From Variovorax sp. JS1663 (lineage in GTDB: Bacteria > Pseudomonadota > Gammaproteobacteria > Burkholderiales > Burkholderiaceae_C), in the NCBI RefSeq assembly GCF_002157355.1, contig NZ_LYMK01000024.1, forward strand, positions 44,535 to 108,534: a stretch of 64,000 nt of DNA, in the 5' to 3' direction. The notes under the pieces were generated by a model. That model did no database searches. It worked only from the letters and a program-made list of their open reading frames with translations, and was not told where the DNA came from. The position numbers were made by a program, and so were the translations under genes. How positions within the stretch are numbered: the first letter of the stretch is position 1; each line of letters opens with the position of its first letter. Shown piece by piece: positions 52,602-61,354 of this stretch.

Positions 52602-53411
52602 CTACCTCTTGCCCAGTGACTCGAGGATCTCTGCGAGCATCGACTTTACGACGCCCATGTCTCGATCGCGCCTGGCCTCTACGAGCGGATCTGGTCCGCT
52701 GCCGGCCCGCGCGCCCGTGGCGCTCATTGCTTCTTGGGTTCTGGCCACCGCGTCGTCGAGCCTCGTGATGAGGTTGTTCCTCAGGGCCGTGAACTGCACG
52801 AGCTCGCGCCTCACCTCGACCAGTTCCTTGTGCATCGCGGTCATCTTCCGTTCCAGATCCTGCAGGGTTGGGACGCCGGCGGCCGAACCGACGGATGGAG
52901 CAGCTGGGGCGGCCGGCGGAGCTGGAGATGAAGGGGAGGGCGGTTGCCCGGCGGGCGCGATCTGGGCGAGTCGCGACTGGAGGCCTTCAGCCACCCGTGC
53001 GACCGCTAGGTCGAGAACGGCCTGGGAGCCGCTGTCCGCCAAGTGTGGCCATAGCTCGTAAACCCGAGCGATCGCCGCTCGCGTGTTCAGCCGCAGGCCT
53101 GGTCGTCCGGCGCGCTTTCCTCGCGGTAACAGGTCCTCGCGGGTGGACGCGCGCGGTTCCGGCGGGTGGGCCGCGGCCGGGGCTGGTTCAGCCGCGACGC
53201 ACGCGGCGAACTCCCCAGTCGCGCTCCACTTCTTGAGGGACGACTCGGTCGGGGCCTCGTGCCCGTGCATCATCGTCAGCATGCGAGCGAGTTCGGCCAG
53301 CGAGCAATAGGGCGGCCATCCTTTTCCGGACTCCAGCGCGAACATGGTGAGGGGAGTTCGCCCAGGCGACGGGGACCAAGGGGACGTTTGCGGCGATGGC
53401 GTAGCGCTCAC
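52602..53411 (-). CDS. Putative DNA-binding coiled-coil protein
   Basis: 269 residues from a GTG at 53411; an ATG at 53345 is an alternative. The N-terminal part (about 25-65, YCSLAELARMLTMM, TESSLKKWSATGEF) has the look of a helix-turn-helix. A Pro/Ala linker and a helical C-terminal half with a coiled coil (about 185-230) follow. No family recognised. Location after parS and a palindromic promoter suggest a plasmid maintenance or regulatory role. Confidence 0.5.
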   Translation of the reverse strand: MSATPSPQTSPWSPSPGRTPLTMFALESGKGWPPYCSLAELARMLTMMHGHEAPTESSLKKWSATGEFAACVAAEPAPAAAHPPEPRASTREDLLPRGKRAGRPGLRLNTRAAIARVYELWPHLADSGSQAVLDLAVARVAEGLQSRLAQIAPAGQPPSPSSPAPPAAPAAPSVGSAAGVPTLQDLERKMTAMHKELVEVRRELVQFTALRNNLITRLDDAVARTQEAMSATGARAGSGPDPLVEARRDRDMGVVKSMLAEILESLGKR

Positions 53412-53794
53412 GGACGGCTCCGGCTATGTTTAGTTACTAGTAACTGAATTATGAACTGTTCGAGCCGGCTCCGACTCGCGTGGCGGCGATTTCCGTGAAA
53501 CATTCTGCTCAGCGCGAAATGAAAAGCCAGGTAACCCGTTGTCGGGAAACAAGAAAAACTGTGTCCAGAGATTTCCGTGAAACACTGTCGATTTCGGTAC
53601 CTTGCGCTGCCCTCTCTCCGGACTGCTTCCTAATGCCGGGCGCCTCAACTGGACCGAAACGCCCCCGGATTCCCAGTCGCGAGGGCCGATATGGCGGACT
53701 CAACCGTCGAGGCGAGCACAAGTAAACAGTTCAACCGGATAACTATCTCGGGTATGGCAACGGGCGGCCCCCTTGCATGGCACTCTCAGAGGTA
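53412..53794. promoter_or_regulatory. Intergenic control region with palindrome and direct repeats
   Basis: 383 bases without a gene. Contains the 14-bp palindrome AGTTACTAGTAACT (53432-53445) just upstream of the 269-residue gene, and two exact copies of GATTTCCGTGAAACA (53488-53502 and 53570-53584). These look like operator sites for autoregulation. Confidence 0.5.
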
Positions 53795-54045
53795 ATGAAC
53801 AAAAGAACGATCGGCACGCTACAGATGATTGCGGCCATGTTGATCTCGGGAACCATCGGCTGGTTCGTCGTGCGCTCGGGGCAGCCGGTCATCGAGCTCC
53901 TGTTCTGGCGCTGCCTGTTCGGGGCGGCGACCCTGGCGGTCGTCTGTGCCAGCCGTTGCAGCTCGTCGGCTCGGCAGCCATCCTGATCGCAGCTGCCGGC
54001 ATGAATCTCGGGTGGAGGTTTCAGAAAGCGCGGGTCGCCGACTGA
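53795..54045 (+). pseudogene. EamA/DMT-type transporter remnant
   Basis: ATG at 53795 with AGAGGT upstream opens a typical EamA N terminus (LQMIAAMLISGTIGWFVV, FWRCLFGAATLAV). The frame then shifts near 53950, and the other frame gives the characteristic C terminus LQLVGSAAILIAAAGMN ending at 54045. About 200 central residues of a normal 300-residue transporter are missing. A deleted, non-functional remnant of chromosomal origin. Confidence 0.7.
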
Positions 54046-54306
54046 GCTCGGCCGACCGTGGCAGCTGTCGGCGAGCCGATGCCACCGCCATGCCGCGAGC
54101 GCCGTGCCTATCCTCTCTGGTCTGCGCGCGCCCGCCGCGGGGGCGCGCCATCTCCCACTGTCCACCTACTTACTGCCTCTTCGGACCGCCGCGCGCGCGA
54201 CACGCAACCAACACGCATTGGGGGCCGGCGGGCTCTCCTCGGGTACGGCCCTGGTGCCTTAGGCCAAAAGGCGGAGCGGGCCGTCCGTGTGCAGCGTTGG
54301 TGCGGG

Positions 54307-54337
54307 GTTTGTTGCGCAGAGCAACAATGACCGAAAC
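54307..54337 (+). repeat. Dispersed repeat copy 5
   Basis: TTTGTTGCGCAGAGCAACAA followed by TGACCGAAAC, with a perfect TTGTTGC/GCAACAA hairpin. Lies right after the 3' end of the recombinase gene. Confidence 0.65.
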
Positions 54338-54342
54338 GACCG

Positions 54343-55776
54343 TCACTCGCCGAACAGTGGCCCGTCGCCACCAGTCGGTGCTTCCGGCGCGTCACCGGTC
54401 CCGCCCTCCGCAGGACCCTGCGGCGCAGCGCGATCTGTTGCCTGGTCGCGCTGGTTCTGGGCATCAGCCAGGCCCGGCGAGAAACGACCAGCGCCTCGGT
54501 ACGCTCGGTCGGCCCCGGCGTAGTTCGCCTTGATCGTGCGCTTGCGCTTCATGTAGTGGCCCATGACTGCAGCTGCCGCCTCAGGCCCGATCGTCGCCTG
54601 CATGTTGGCCGCCGCGGTCGACCGGGTGTCATAGAGCGAATAGAGCCGACCGTCAGGAAAAGCGCGGCGACACGCTTTGTGCAATGCGACCCGGCACCCG
54701 CCGTAGTAGCGCTCGAACGTAGGTTCTCCAGTCCGGTCCGGCGCGCCCGAGAGGTATTGCTGGAGGTTGGTCAGATGGGCATCCACTGCCCCGACCCAGC
54801 GAACCGGCACTTCGATGTCGCGCCAGGCGAGCCCCGCGTTGTGCAGCTCCCAGGCTCGCAGCCGCCGAAGTGTTTCGATCGCCTCGGCGTTGCTCTCATC
54901 GGTGCTGGCCTCGGCCTGGTCGAAGAAGGCGAGGTTTCGGGCCAGGGCATCGGAGTGCCGTTTCGCCGCGGCGACCACAGCCGAGACATTCTCGAGATCC
55001 TCTTCGGCCATCGAGGCAAGGTCCGCGTCCGCACTGTTCAGAAGACGCTCGGGAATGTGCAGCCAGTTGAACGGAGCCTGCTTCTTCAGCTTCGAGTTGG
55101 GTAGCCGAAGGATCCGTCGATCACGATCGAACCAGTACGCGAACTCCCACTCGCCCGGCCGGGCACCGGTCGCGACGCCGGCGTTCAGCCAGGAAGTGGT
55201 CTTGGCTGCCCACGATTGACGGGAGGAGCGGGCACTCAGAAGGCCGTTCAGCAGGATGCCCAGATCCTTCTCGGGAATGGACCGAGCCGAAGGACGTGTG
55301 TTACGCAAGATTTCTTGCTCCGCGCTTTCACGCGGGTCGAATGCCCGGGCGAGCTTCAGGCCGTGGTCCCGCATCTCCGGTGAGAACCCGAGGTCAGGCT
55401 GATTGAGAGCCCAGATGATCGCCGCCTTGTAGGTGCACTTCGTGCCTAGCTTGATCGTCGTGTCGGTCTGAAGGAGCTCGATCAGGTCTGCGGTGGCAAC
55501 GAAGTCCGGATCGACATCGCGGTCCGCAGCGGCGCGATCGACCAGGCGGAAGTAGGTCCGGCGATAGACGGCGGCCGTCTTGGGAGAGACCTGCTCCGTG
55601 GCGGACGCGTACCAGGCGCTGAGGCGCTCGGTGGCCGACAAGTTCTGGGCGGGAGAGTCCGCCGGGGCGCTGGTCAGCAAAGGGGCCAGGCTCGGAAGGG
55701 AATCGCTCCCTGGGATCGGAGAGCTATGCGGGCCGTACTCCGAGGAGCTTTGATTCGTGTGTGGATGGCTGTTCAT
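54343..55776 (-). CDS. Tyrosine recombinase (phage-integrase superfamily)
   Basis: About 477 residues from ATG 55776; a TTG at 55983 would add 69 Pro/Ser-rich residues. A SAM-like N-terminal domain (about 45-140) precedes the catalytic domain with ATGARPGEWEFA (first Arg), LYDTRSTAAANMQA (second Arg; the usual His is Tyr), and VMGHYMKRKRTIKANYAG with the GH and the nucleophilic Tyr. A disordered tail of about 60 residues follows. It may resolve plasmid multimers or have integrated this module; the palindrome array upstream could hold its target. Confidence 0.8.
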   Translation of the reverse strand: MNSHPHTNQSSSEYGPHSSPIPGSDSLPSLAPLLTSAPADSPAQNLSATERLSAWYASATEQVSPKTAAVYRRTYFRLVDRAAADRDVDPDFVATADLIELLQTDTTIKLGTKCTYKAAIIWALNQPDLGFSPEMRDHGLKLARAFDPRESAEQEILRNTRPSARSIPEKDLGILLNGLLSARSSRQSWAAKTTSWLNAGVATGARPGEWEFAYWFDRDRRILRLPNSKLKKQAPFNWLHIPERLLNSADADLASMAEEDLENVSAVVAAAKRHSDALARNLAFFDQAEASTDESNAEAIETLRRLRAWELHNAGLAWRDIEVPVRWVGAVDAHLTNLQQYLSGAPDRTGEPTFERYYGGCRVALHKACRRAFPDGRLYSLYDTRSTAAANMQATIGPEAAAAVMGHYMKRKRTIKANYAGADRAYRGAGRFSPGLADAQNQRDQATDRAAPQGPAEGGTGDAPEAPTGGDGPLFGE

Positions 55777-56011
55777 GTGTGGCTCGATCCCCGCGTTGGA
55801 GGGGTGGGGGCAGGGCTGGTCTGGGGCTGGTTCAGGGCTGGGCGAGTTCAGGAGGGATTCGGTCCGACTGGGTCTTGCTCCCAAGGGCCCTTGCTCGAAT
55901 CTGTAACTATGCGGAGGGGCCGGATTCGCCCGGTACTTGCTCAAGTGGCTGATATCTGTGAAGTGTTCTGGTAACAAGTCCAAAAAACAGGCGAAAACAA
56001 GGGGTGCGTGT

Positions 56012-56429
56012 AACGGTGGCTAATCGCGATTCGTCACAGTCGCATGGCAGATTCGACGTGTGAGCAACTCTTCGAGCACGTGCGAGCAACTGCGGCTAAT
56101 CGTGATAAGGGACAGTTGCAAGTCGAGACCTGCCTCCCGATAGGGTGGACGGCAGCTCCCGCCAGGCCTGAGCTCACTAGTCGCCGAACTGCGGCTAATC
56201 ACGGTTAGCCACAGTTGCCTGCAAGACTGCCTTCCGGTCGCTTCGGGTGGACCGCCACATAACTGCTGCTAATCACGATTAGCAGCAGTTACATGCGAGC
56301 CGCTGAACCGCCAGAATCCGACGCGCAACTGTGAGCAATCGCGATTCGTCACATTTCGTTTGCCTGAAAAACAGACGATCTGGACAGGAGACGACATGCC
56401 ACTGTGACTAATCACGATTAGCCGCAGTT
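56012..56429. repeat. Array of six 30-bp imperfect palindromes
   Basis: Copies start at 56012, 56088, 56187, 56261, 56327 and 56400 and fit AACTGNGGCTAATC, four variable central bases, then ATTAGCNRCAGTT. The copy at 56261-56290 is nearly perfectly palindromic. Spacing of 66-99 bases keeps several on similar helical faces. The array fills the 470-base gap between the recombinase and the ParR-like gene. It could be a centromere, recombination sites or operators. Confidence 0.85.
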
Positions 56430-56454
56430 ACCTGCGACGCATTTCGGTGACGGT

Positions 56455-57015
56455 TCATTCGAACGACTCACCGTCCAGCATCCGGACGGCTCTCGCGCCG
56501 CCAAGTCGAGGAGGGGGGCGATCGTCGTCGCCAGGCGGGACGTTCCCATCCACCGGAGCTGCGATCGCCACGATCCGCGCAGCGGGAGCCGGAGCAGGAG
56601 TAAGCGCCGGCGGCCCGGCCTCGCTCGGAGTCGTAGCCGGGCTCGTAGCGACAGGCGTCTTGGCAAAGGCATCGGGGCCCGGATCGGCCGACGCAGCCCG
56701 ATCGGTTCCAGGTGACACTGGCGTTTGAGAGGCCGATTGGATCGCCGCAGGCCGCCCGGAAGCGCGCGCCATCGTCCCGGCGGAGGCGCTCACCTCGTCG
56801 GCGAGTCCGCTGGAAACTCGGGTCGAGAGACCGTCCTGGCGGCGCATCCGCTCCTCCATCACCATCAAGCCCATCTCCATGAGCTGGCGCACGAACAGGT
56901 TTCGCTTGCGCATGCCAGGCGCTGCTTCGAGGCCGGCGATCGCGCGAAAAAGCATGGGACTCTCGTCGCGGTGGAACCGGACGCGGAAGTCCAGGACGTC
57001 GTCGCTCTGGCTCAT
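56455..57015 (-). CDS. ParR-like DNA-binding partner of ParM
   Basis: 186 residues. Residues about 8-60 (DFRVRFHRDESPMLFRAIAG, RKRNLFVRQLMEMGL) fit a ribbon-helix-helix fold: a strand with alternating residues, then two helices. The C-terminal 110 residues are Pro/Ala-rich and could hold the ParM-binding tip. It lies 88 bases after parM in the same direction, as parR does in type II partition loci. Call rests on fold pattern and context. Confidence 0.6.
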   Translation of the reverse strand: MSQSDDVLDFRVRFHRDESPMLFRAIAGLEAAPGMRKRNLFVRQLMEMGLMVMEERMRRQDGLSTRVSSGLADEVSASAGTMARASGRPAAIQSASQTPVSPGTDRAASADPGPDAFAKTPVATSPATTPSEAGPPALTPAPAPAARIVAIAAPVDGNVPPGDDDRPPPRLGGARAVRMLDGESFE

Positions 57016-57103
57016 TTGCGTGCACCTTCCCGGCCGACCTTGGCCGGGCTCTCCGCGTGGGAGACCCCCACACGGATCTCAATGTGGCGAGTCATGGTCA
57101 CCC

Positions 57104-58225
57104 TCAGGCAGCTTCAACGGCGGCGCGAGCCTCGGCCTGGGCGACGCCTTCGCCGATCAGCTGCAGGCCTTCGACGTTGCTGAAGACGGAGTGCTTGGGC
57201 ACGTAGATCGGCATGTCGGGCATGCGCTCGGCGATCTCTTCGGCGTAGTGCGCGGGGTGGCCACCGACCATCACCACCATGTCGATGATGTCCCAGGCGC
57301 CCTTGATCCCGTTCATCATGATGCTCACCGGATCGCGCACGGCGCGGCGCGCGGCTGCCAGGATCTCCGGGTCCTTCATGTCGATGGCGCGGCCGTCCAG
57401 CTTGAAGACGGCGCCGGTGCGCAGCGAGTTGTTCAGGCGATTCAGGTTCGACGGGGCGATGGCCCGGCCGAGCTTGGCCTCCAGGTGTTCCTTCACCGAA
57501 GTCATCACGCGATGGCGTCCAGCATCGCCGGCGGCGCCCGAGACGTCGGTGTTCGGCTTGCCGCGGTTCACAAGCAGCCAATCCAGGGTGTATTCGCCCG
57601 GATCGACCGTCACGACGGTCATCGTGTCGACCAGCTGGTTCCAGTCCGCCAGCGGCTTCAGGCCCGATTGCGGGAAGCGCGCGATGGTGGCGTTGATGCC
57701 GTCGATCTGCCGATCCAGGCTGTAGAAGCCGCCCATCGGCTGCGGACGCACGACGACCTTGTCGATCACCACGCTGCGCTCGCCGTCCAGGCTGATCTTG
57801 CCGGTGTAGGCCTTCTTGAGGGCGGCGGGCTTGCCTGGATCTCGGAAGTGGCTGACGGGGAGGCCCAGGACCAGGACGTCGATGTGGTCCTCGTCCATAT
57901 AGGCCAGGGCGCCGCGCATGAGGGCGTGATAGGGCGCGCTCTCGTAGTACTTGTCGTCCAGGTGGCGCCCGAAGTCCGAGCTGGAAGCAGCACGGCTCAT
58001 GACGTCCGGGCCGACGACGAACGATTCGCCGTTGTACGACACCACCGTCACGTTCTCGCTGCGACGCTCCTCGAGCTCGTAGCGACGGCGATCGACGCCG
58101 AAGGCGACAGAGGGGAAGAGGTCGTACTCGACGGCTCCGGTGTCGGCATTGCGCCGCGTGAACTTCGTCAGGCCGTAGCCGAGGTCGATGGCCGCCACGA
58201 TGGGCGAGCCAGATGCATTGCTCAT
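57104..58225 (-). CDS. parM: ParM/StbA-type actin-like partition ATPase
   Basis: About 373 residues from ATG 58225, with AGGAT upstream; a longer frame to 58369 runs into the palindrome array and is not used. Actin-fold motifs are visible: VAAIDLGYGLTKF (phosphate 1, residues 9-21), VTVDPGEYTLDWL (phosphate 2, near 210) and VVMVGGHPAHYAEEI (adenosine, near 320). ParM filaments push plasmid copies apart. A second complete ParAB system is also encoded in this window. Confidence 0.85.
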   Translation of the reverse strand: MSNASGSPIVAAIDLGYGLTKFTRRNADTGAVEYDLFPSVAFGVDRRRYELEERRSENVTVVSYNGESFVVGPDVMSRAASSSDFGRHLDDKYYESAPYHALMRGALAYMDEDHIDVLVLGLPVSHFRDPGKPAALKKAYTGKISLDGERSVVIDKVVVRPQPMGGFYSLDRQIDGINATIARFPQSGLKPLADWNQLVDTMTVVTVDPGEYTLDWLLVNRGKPNTDVSGAAGDAGRHRVMTSVKEHLEAKLGRAIAPSNLNRLNNSLRTGAVFKLDGRAIDMKDPEILAAARRAVRDPVSIMMNGIKGAWDIIDMVVMVGGHPAHYAEEIAERMPDMPIYVPKHSVFSNVEGLQLIGEGVAQAEARAAVEAA

Positions 58226-58333
58226 GAAAGATCCTGTTGGTTCGCGGAAATACTCCGTCACAGACAAGAATCTCACATGCACCGATGATCCGTCAAGGCA
58301 GGACATACCGGCCGGCAGAACGCTGCAGCAGCC

Positions 58334-58737
58334 CTGGGCGAGCGCTGAACCAGTGTTAGACCAGCGCAAGGCTGGTTTAGCGAGAACACAGAACTGGTCG
58401 AATGCTCGACCAGGACAACAGACCGCCAGGAGGGGGGGCGGGAGCGTCCATGGGCGGCCGAGGGCGGCCGAACAGACTTCGACCAGGACTGGGCTAGCGC
58501 TAGACCAGGGTGTGGCGATGACTGCGGCGCACCCCCGACGCCGATGGCAGTTGGCATAGCGCTAGGCCAGACTTCTACCAAGTGCCTTTACCGCGGGCCG
58601 AGATTGCTGAGGGGCGTCTGGTCGAGCGCTGCACCAGACTTCGACCAGCGAGCGCACTGGTTCCTCAGGCGCTGGTAGAGCGCTGCGACAGCCCTCAACC
58701 AGCGAAAGCCGAGCGACCTGGGCTAGCGCTCGACCAA
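58334..58737. repeat. Array of 20-bp palindromes, probable parC centromere/operator
   Basis: Consensus CTGGTCGAGCGCTCGACCAG. Copies: 58334-58353, 58394-58413, 58489-58508, 58551-58570, 58618-58637, 58672-58691 and 58718-58737, plus a weaker one at 58372-58391. Interspersed is a second motif, CAGACTTCGACCAG (near 58474, 58569 and 58634). Position directly upstream of parM is that of parC in R1-type systems, where ParR binds and autoregulates. Confidence 0.85.
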
Positions 58738-58855
58738 CTCCGGGGCGGGCGATCGGCGCGCCGCGAGTGCCGACGCGAAAAAACTTCCATCGATGTTGCG
58801 AACCAGCAACCTATACTTGCTGCGACCATGTTTCCGCAGCAATAGGCTTTCACGA

Positions 58856-60739
58856 ATGATCAATTCCAAAGGCGACCGCTACTGCTACCTGAATGCGCGC
58901 CATACGCTCGAAACGGCTGCAGCGACGGGTGGTGCGGGGTTCTTCTCGAAACTGCATCACCTCCTGATTGACGGCAATCAGGGCAAGGCGCCGCCCAAGC
59001 AATGGGCGTCCATGATCCGGGCGCTACAGACCAAGGGCGTGAAACGGTCCGAGCTGGAGGACAGCAAGATCTTGGAGAGCCTGGCGACCTCCAACGAGAA
59101 GTCCCTCACCAAAGAGCAGGTCGCGGGCCTGGTGCTGTCCGGGCTGCCCACGGTCAAAGAGCTGGAACTCGCGAGCCCGCGATACGCCTCATGGCGGCAC
59201 CCTGGCGGCAACTACAAGGAGCTGCTCTACGTGCTCAACTCCCAACGCGACAACGTCCAGGACGAACTGAGCGAGCTGGAATACCGCCTTGAGGCGATGC
59301 AGTACGACGCCGCGGACCTGGCCTTCAGCCTGGAGTCGCTCATGGACGATCCGGAACTGCCGAGCAGGATGCAAGCCCAGATGAAGGCGCTGCGCGATCT
59401 GCTCCCGAAGGCCTGGGACTATGCGACCCCGCACTTCCGGGACGCTCTCGACGGCACTGTCGACAAGAACATCATGGCGCACGCGCGGATCACCGAGCGG
59501 GGCAACCTCTTCTTCGTCGAGGAGATCCAAAGCGACTGGGCGCAGGCCGGCGGCAAGGCCAGCCGAGCCGCAGCGCGGGAAGCCGTCATCCGCCTGCTCA
59601 TGGGGCGGCTGGGCGAAGGCGCGAACTACTCCGACCGGTCTCTGCTGGAGAGCGCCATCCGCTCGAAGGCGTCCCTCGAGCTGCGCGGTGTGAAGTACGA
59701 CCCGAAGGACCCGGAAATGGTCGCCGCAGCGGAGGAGGGCAGGAAGGCCGGCTGGTCCGGCAACACGCCTGCGGCGCCCTTCGTGACCAACACGGAGGAA
59801 TGGTCGGGCCTGATCCTGCGCCGACTCATGCAACGTGCCGCGGCGATCCCCGCGGTGAGCCAGTTCGCCTGGATCACCCAGGCGATGCGCAACGGCGGCC
59901 GCGCTGGCGGCAGTGAAAGCCTCGACGACTTCTACAAAAACATCCTGCCCAAATTGGCCGACAAGCTCCTGAAGCCGCTGGGCGCGAAGGTGACCATGGG
60001 GCAGGTGAACCTCAACGGCACGACATACGACGTGCCGCAGTTCCAAATGACCCTCGAGATCAAGGAAGCCCTGCGAGGACCTATGCCGCTCTACAGTATG
60101 TCCCCCGTCTGGAAGGGCGCTCGCAACGGGCAGGCCGAAGTGAACCGTGTCCTCGCCGAGTGCGAGCTCATGATGGGCACTGCCCGGCACGTGAAGCTGA
60201 TGGACGCCCTGTACGACTTCGCCACGCACCGCCAGGTCGCCGGCAAGTACATCAACAACGGGATCCTGCTGAACCTGCATGCCCAGAATCTGGACCGCGC
60301 CGCGCGGCACGAGGCCTGGCACTTCGCGACTGAGAACATGCTCACCGTCGAGGAGCGGGTGGCCATGCAGCGGGAGTTCGCAGCGCACAAGCCGCTCGCC
60401 AGACGCACGCAGCAGGCCCTGATCCAACTGGGCGAGATCGAGGCAGCGCGCCAGTGCTCGCATCCGGAGGAATGCGCGGCGCACGCGTTCGCGCTCTGGA
60501 GCAGCGGCGAGATGGAGATCACCGAGCCGGCTCCGAGTGGCCTCTTCCAGGAGGTGTGGTCCGTCCTCAAGGACTGCGGCCGCTGGCTGGCCGAGCGCGT
60601 CACGGGCGAAAAGGCCGTGACAACCGAGTCCATCTTCGAGGCGCTGCGCACCGGCGAGCTGGCCAGGATGCGGGAGTCTCGCGTGCGCGGTCCGCAAGAA
60701 GTCGACGTCGACCACCGAGCGCCCCGAATGGCGGCGTAG
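58856..60739 (+). CDS. Polyvalent-type protein with zinc-metallopeptidase-like motif
   Basis: About 627 residues from ATG 58856. The segment NLFFVEEIQSDWAQAG (about 228-243) is a hallmark of large polyvalent proteins of phages and conjugative elements. Residues near 480 read ARHEAWHFATENML, an HExxH zincin signature. Such proteins are thought to enter the recipient with the DNA and protect or prepare it. It stands at the head of the dotDCB-icmT block but is separated from it by 160 bases with a promoter. Biochemical role unknown. Confidence 0.6.
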   Translation: MINSKGDRYCYLNARHTLETAAATGGAGFFSKLHHLLIDGNQGKAPPKQWASMIRALQTKGVKRSELEDSKILESLATSNEKSLTKEQVAGLVLSGLPTVKELELASPRYASWRHPGGNYKELLYVLNSQRDNVQDELSELEYRLEAMQYDAADLAFSLESLMDDPELPSRMQAQMKALRDLLPKAWDYATPHFRDALDGTVDKNIMAHARITERGNLFFVEEIQSDWAQAGGKASRAAAREAVIRLLMGRLGEGANYSDRSLLESAIRSKASLELRGVKYDPKDPEMVAAAEEGRKAGWSGNTPAAPFVTNTEEWSGLILRRLMQRAAAIPAVSQFAWITQAMRNGGRAGGSESLDDFYKNILPKLADKLLKPLGAKVTMGQVNLNGTTYDVPQFQMTLEIKEALRGPMPLYSMSPVWKGARNGQAEVNRVLAECELMMGTARHVKLMDALYDFATHRQVAGKYINNGILLNLHAQNLDRAARHEAWHFATENMLTVEERVAMQREFAAHKPLARRTQQALIQLGEIEAARQCSHPEECAAHAFALWSSGEMEITEPAPSGLFQEVWSVLKDCGRWLAERVTGEKAVTTESIFEALRTGELARMRESRVRGPQEVDVDHRAPRMAA

Positions 60740-60828
60740 CGTCTCTCCGCGGGCGAGCGCCATCGGGACGCTCGTGTCGAAAGATCAACAGCGACGCATC
60801 GGAATGCATGCGAAATGTGTGCGTTGCC

Positions 60829-60857
60829 TTGCCGTGTATTACGCCGTGAGATAGTAT
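60829..60857 (+). promoter_or_regulatory. Promoter of the dotDCB-icmT operon
   Basis: TTGCCG at 60829-60834 and TAGTAT at 60852-60857 with a 17-base spacer, 43 bases upstream of the dotD start. A reasonable sigma-70 match. Confidence 0.5.
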
Positions 60858-60899
60858 CGGCACGAACTAAAGGCGCTCGCCAACCAAATTCGTACCGAT

Positions 60900-61340
60900 A
60901 TGACACACTTTTCGCGGACCCTCGGCGCTGGTGCAGTCGCCGCGCTCCTTGCTCTGGTCGGCTGTGCCACGCCGCCGGCGCCGACTCCTTCGAGTGACCC
61001 GGTGGCAGTTCAGCTCGACCGGCTCTTCCAGAAATCCGCAGAACAGGCGGCCTTCACGGGCAGCGCTGACGCTAAGGCGCCGGCTCCACGCATGGCCGAT
61101 GGCAAGCTCTGGGTGACCTGGCGCGGAGACGCGAACGACCTCCTCAGGAACCTCGAGCCCGTGACCGGCCAGAAGCTGTCCGTGACCGGCCCGACCCCGC
61201 GCCTGCCGCTCTACGTTCAGGTGCATGCCCTCGGCGTGCCCGTCGACGAGGTGATGCGCGACATTGGCTACCAACTCGGACAGCGGGCCGACCTGGTTCT
61301 GCTGCCATCGGGCGTCGAGATCCGCTACCGCGCCTTCTGA
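60900..61340 (+). CDS. dotD: DotD (TraH-type) outer-membrane lipoprotein
   Basis: 146 residues. A signal peptide with lipobox LVGC (Cys22) is followed by a short linker and a secretin N0-like domain of about 90 residues (LWVTWRGDANDLLRNLEPVT ... GVPVDEVMRDIGYQLG). This is DotD, which with DotC targets DotH to the outer membrane. First gene of a four-gene operon. Confidence 0.88.
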   Translation: MTHFSRTLGAGAVAALLALVGCATPPAPTPSSDPVAVQLDRLFQKSAEQAAFTGSADAKAPAPRMADGKLWVTWRGDANDLLRNLEPVTGQKLSVTGPTPRLPLYVQVHALGVPVDEVMRDIGYQLGQRADLVLLPSGVEIRYRAF

Positions 61341-61354
61341 TTCCCCTGAGCCCC

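Noticed and set aside
56012..58737. CRISPR array
   Set aside because: Repeats at 56.0-56.4 and 58.3-58.7 kb are degenerate palindromes with irregular spacing (about 45-99 bases) and no cas genes; they fit protein-binding arrays.
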